Below, one piece after another: positions 62,509 to 64,000 of a stretch of DNA of 64,000 nucleotides. The notes below the pieces were generated by a model that was not told the origin of the DNA, searched no databases, and worked only from the letters and a program-made list of their open reading frames with translations. The stretch's first letter is position 1; every line of letters starts with the position of its first letter. Origin of the DNA: Eutrophovita brisbanensis (GTDB lineage Bacteria > Pseudomonadota > Gammaproteobacteria > Burkholderiales > Eutrophovitaceae); NCBI GenBank assembly GCA_038147395.1, contig JAYQTM010000001.1, positions 62,001 through 126,000 on the forward strand, read 5' to 3'. A program made the translations under genes and the position numbers.

Positions 62509-63636
62509 CTACGCCTCCAAAACTTGTTTTATTTCGAGAATCGTCTTAATCGCCTGATCACAATCACGATCAAGCGCGGTGATATGTCCCATTTTGCGGC
62601 CCGGTCTTGGCGCGTTCTTACCGTATAGGTGTAATTTGACATCATTTCGTCTCACCACCTCTTCCCAGTTTGGCTCTCCGGCCTTCCAAAGGTCTCCAAG
62701 AATGTTGTACATCACTGCTGGCGACGACAAGGTAGGGTGACCGAGTGGCAATTCTGCCAAAATACGAACTTGCTGCTCAAACTGGGACAGGGAACACGCG
62801 TCAATCGTGTAATGTCCGCTGTTGTGTGGTCGCGGGGCGATTTCATTCACGACTAATTCGTCATTCTCGAGCACGAAGAACTCAACACACAGTACACCAC
62901 AATAATTGAGTTCTCTCGCGATGTGTATTGCGACCGACTCAGCCTCAGATGCCAAATCTCGTGAAATGCGTGCGGGCACAATAGAGAGGTCGAGAATTCC
63001 GTTACGGTGTTGATTTTCTGCAATCGGAAAGATCTCCGTGAGTCCTTGCACATTCCTACCAACAACAACAGAAATTTCTGTCTTTAACGGAAGTCGCTTC
63101 TCTAAAACACACGGCACCTTACCTAATTCAGCATAAGCTTCGCGGGCTTCCTCTACGGTCTGAACAGAGCGTTGGCCTTTGCCATCATAACCAAATCGGC
63201 TGGCTTTAAGAATGCCTGGCAATAAAGTCGACAGCTCGGAATCTCGAATATCATTTTGATCTGTCAGCGCCTCGAACGGCGCCACAGCAACACCACATTC
63301 AGATAAAAAAGTCTTTTCTAAAATGCGGTCTTGCGCAACCGCCACAGCCTCTGCATTTGGTCGAGTCGCGACCGACGCCGCAAGCAAACTAAGGCTTTCT
63401 GCGGGGACATTCTCAAATTCTGTCGTGATGACCTTTGTGAGCCGCGTTAACTCACTTAGGGCGGAATGATCATCGTATTGAGCAACGATGTGTTTTTCCG
63501 CCACTCGCCCTGCCGGACTGCCTTCGTCCGGGTCCAAGACCGCCACCTTATAGCCCATCGTTTGCGCAGCTGTAGTAAACATCCTCCCAAGCTGCCCACC
63601 TCCGAGAATGCCAAGCCAAGAACCGGGATTAATCAT
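62509..63636 (-). CDS. purK: N5-carboxyaminoimidazole ribonucleotide synthase
   Basis: A 375-aa ATP-grasp enzyme. LGILGGGQLGRMFTTAAQTMGYKV at the N-terminus, LKASRFGYDGKGQ, VCVEFFVL and VNEIAPRPHNSGHYTIDAC are PurK hallmarks. It converts AIR to N5-CAIR, the PurE substrate. It overlaps purE by four bases as ATGA and precedes purC by 22 bp. Confidence 0.97.
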   Translation of the reverse strand: MINPGSWLGILGGGQLGRMFTTAAQTMGYKVAVLDPDEGSPAGRVAEKHIVAQYDDHSALSELTRLTKVITTEFENVPAESLSLLAASVATRPNAEAVAVAQDRILEKTFLSECGVAVAPFEALTDQNDIRDSELSTLLPGILKASRFGYDGKGQRSVQTVEEAREAYAELGKVPCVLEKRLPLKTEISVVVGRNVQGLTEIFPIAENQHRNGILDLSIVPARISRDLASEAESVAIHIARELNYCGVLCVEFFVLENDELVVNEIAPRPHNSGHYTIDACSLSQFEQQVRILAELPLGHPTLSSPAVMYNILGDLWKAGEPNWEEVVRRNDVKLHLYGKNAPRPGRKMGHITALDRDCDQAIKTILEIKQVLEA

Positions 63637-64000
63637 TTAGTGATACGTTTTTTTGTGGGTAATTTCATCGCACGAACTTTTGTTCGCTGCTTCGTCCTAA
63701 ATGATGAAAGGGCTTTATTCAATTTTTCGTCGTTACGCGCAAGAATTGCTACCGCGAATAAACCAGCATTAATGGCGCCCGCCTCCCCAACCGCGAACGT
63801 CGCAACAGGAATACCTTTGGGCATTTGTGCGATCGATAGAAGTGAGTCAAGCCCATTCATCGCTCGCGATGTCACGGGCACACCCAGCACAGGGAGAATC
63901 GTCTTGGAAGCCACCATGCCTGGTAGATGCGCAGCGCCTCCTGCACCAGCAATAATTATTTGGATACCGCGCTCTTCGGCTGTCCTCGCATATTCAAACA
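63633..64000 (-). CDS. purE: N5-CAIR mutase PurE, 5' end cut by window edge
   Basis: The frame is open from the window edge to 63633, giving 121 residues. FEYARTAEERGIQIIIAGAGGAAHLPGM and TILPVLGVPV, then the C-terminal AILARNDEKLNKAL block, match PurE class I. The N-terminal GSDSD motif lies outside the window. It rearranges N5-CAIR to CAIR. The Met at 63917 is internal, not the start. Four-base overlap with purK. Confidence 0.95.
   Translation of the reverse strand, partial: FEYARTAEERGIQIIIAGAGGAAHLPGMVASKTILPVLGVPVTSRAMNGLDSLLSIAQMPKGIPVATFAVGEAGAINAGLFAVAILARNDEKLNKALSSFRTKQRTKVRAMKLPTKKRITK

Noticed and set aside
63633..63917. Complete 94-aa ORF at the window end
   Set aside because: The PurE frame continues upstream through conserved residues to the edge; the Met is internal.

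Overview
The window is a dense stretch of bacterial chromosome at roughly even GC by eye. I see no rRNA, tRNA, mobile element, CRISPR array or phage gene. Gene order points to a betaproteobacterium (Burkholderiales-like). lptD is divergent from amgK-murU, followed by pepP-ubiH-dusB-fis-purH. Other Beta-type runs are RNB nuclease/TonB/aroE/mtgA, the MidA-like gene divergent from folM-folB-ttcA, and metK divergent from two LpxL-type acyltransferases, dapF, DUF484 and xerC. Fis (78 aa) and HslV (short propeptide) also have the betaproteobacterial form. The composition is less GC-rich than typical Burkholderiales, which would fit a marine or freshwater lineage; that is inference.

Layout. 1-1603: 3'-truncated lptD on the minus strand. 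1620-11531: one tight plus-strand run of ten genes covering cell-wall recycling (amgK, murU), a PaiB-like flavoprotein, pepP, ubiH, dusB-fis, purH-purD and hemF. 11578-16299: minus-strand branched-chain amino-acid-type ABC transporter livKHMGF with a good promoter before livK. 16418-19872: terminator, cytochrome c, ubiA, recG. 20085-21971: kup. 22160-26075: molybdenum hydroxylase (FAD, 2Fe-2S and Mo subunits) plus a MoaD-like protein. 26111-37615: a long minus-strand run with an SDR, methylthioadenosine salvage (mtnP-apt-mtnA), lgt, mtgA, aroE, a TonB-like protein, an RNB nuclease, an esterase, mpl and a MidA-like methyltransferase. 37711-41116: folM, folB, ttcA and a serine-glyoxylate-type aminotransferase. 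41144-44772: the methyl cycle (metK, ahcY, metF), with a clear SAH riboswitch and transcription terminator before ahcY. 44848-52659: lipid A acyltransferases, a GNAT, dapF, DUF484, xerC, a phosphatase, hslVU and a GlcG-like secreted protein. 52664-60638: the most interesting region. 60635-64000: Sua5/TsaC, purC, purK and a 5'-truncated purE.

Region of interest. larA-larC-larE-larB form a compact minus-strand operon for a nickel-pincer-nucleotide (NPN) hydroxyacid racemase/epimerase and its cofactor synthesis. It is divergent from an IlvD/EDD-type sugar-acid dehydratase, an RraA/HMG-aldolase-like protein and a class V aminotransferase. larC is split by a +1 frameshift at a UUU-C site, leaving two ORFs that fuse into a full LarC. 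The divergent intergenic region has a perfect 10-bp inverted repeat, a candidate shared operator. I infer an uncharacterised hydroxy- or sugar-acid pathway: C2 epimerisation, dehydration to a 2-keto-3-deoxy acid, aldol cleavage, then amination of a glyoxylate-like product. The parts belong to known families. I do not recognise the combination, and no substrate can be read from sequence.
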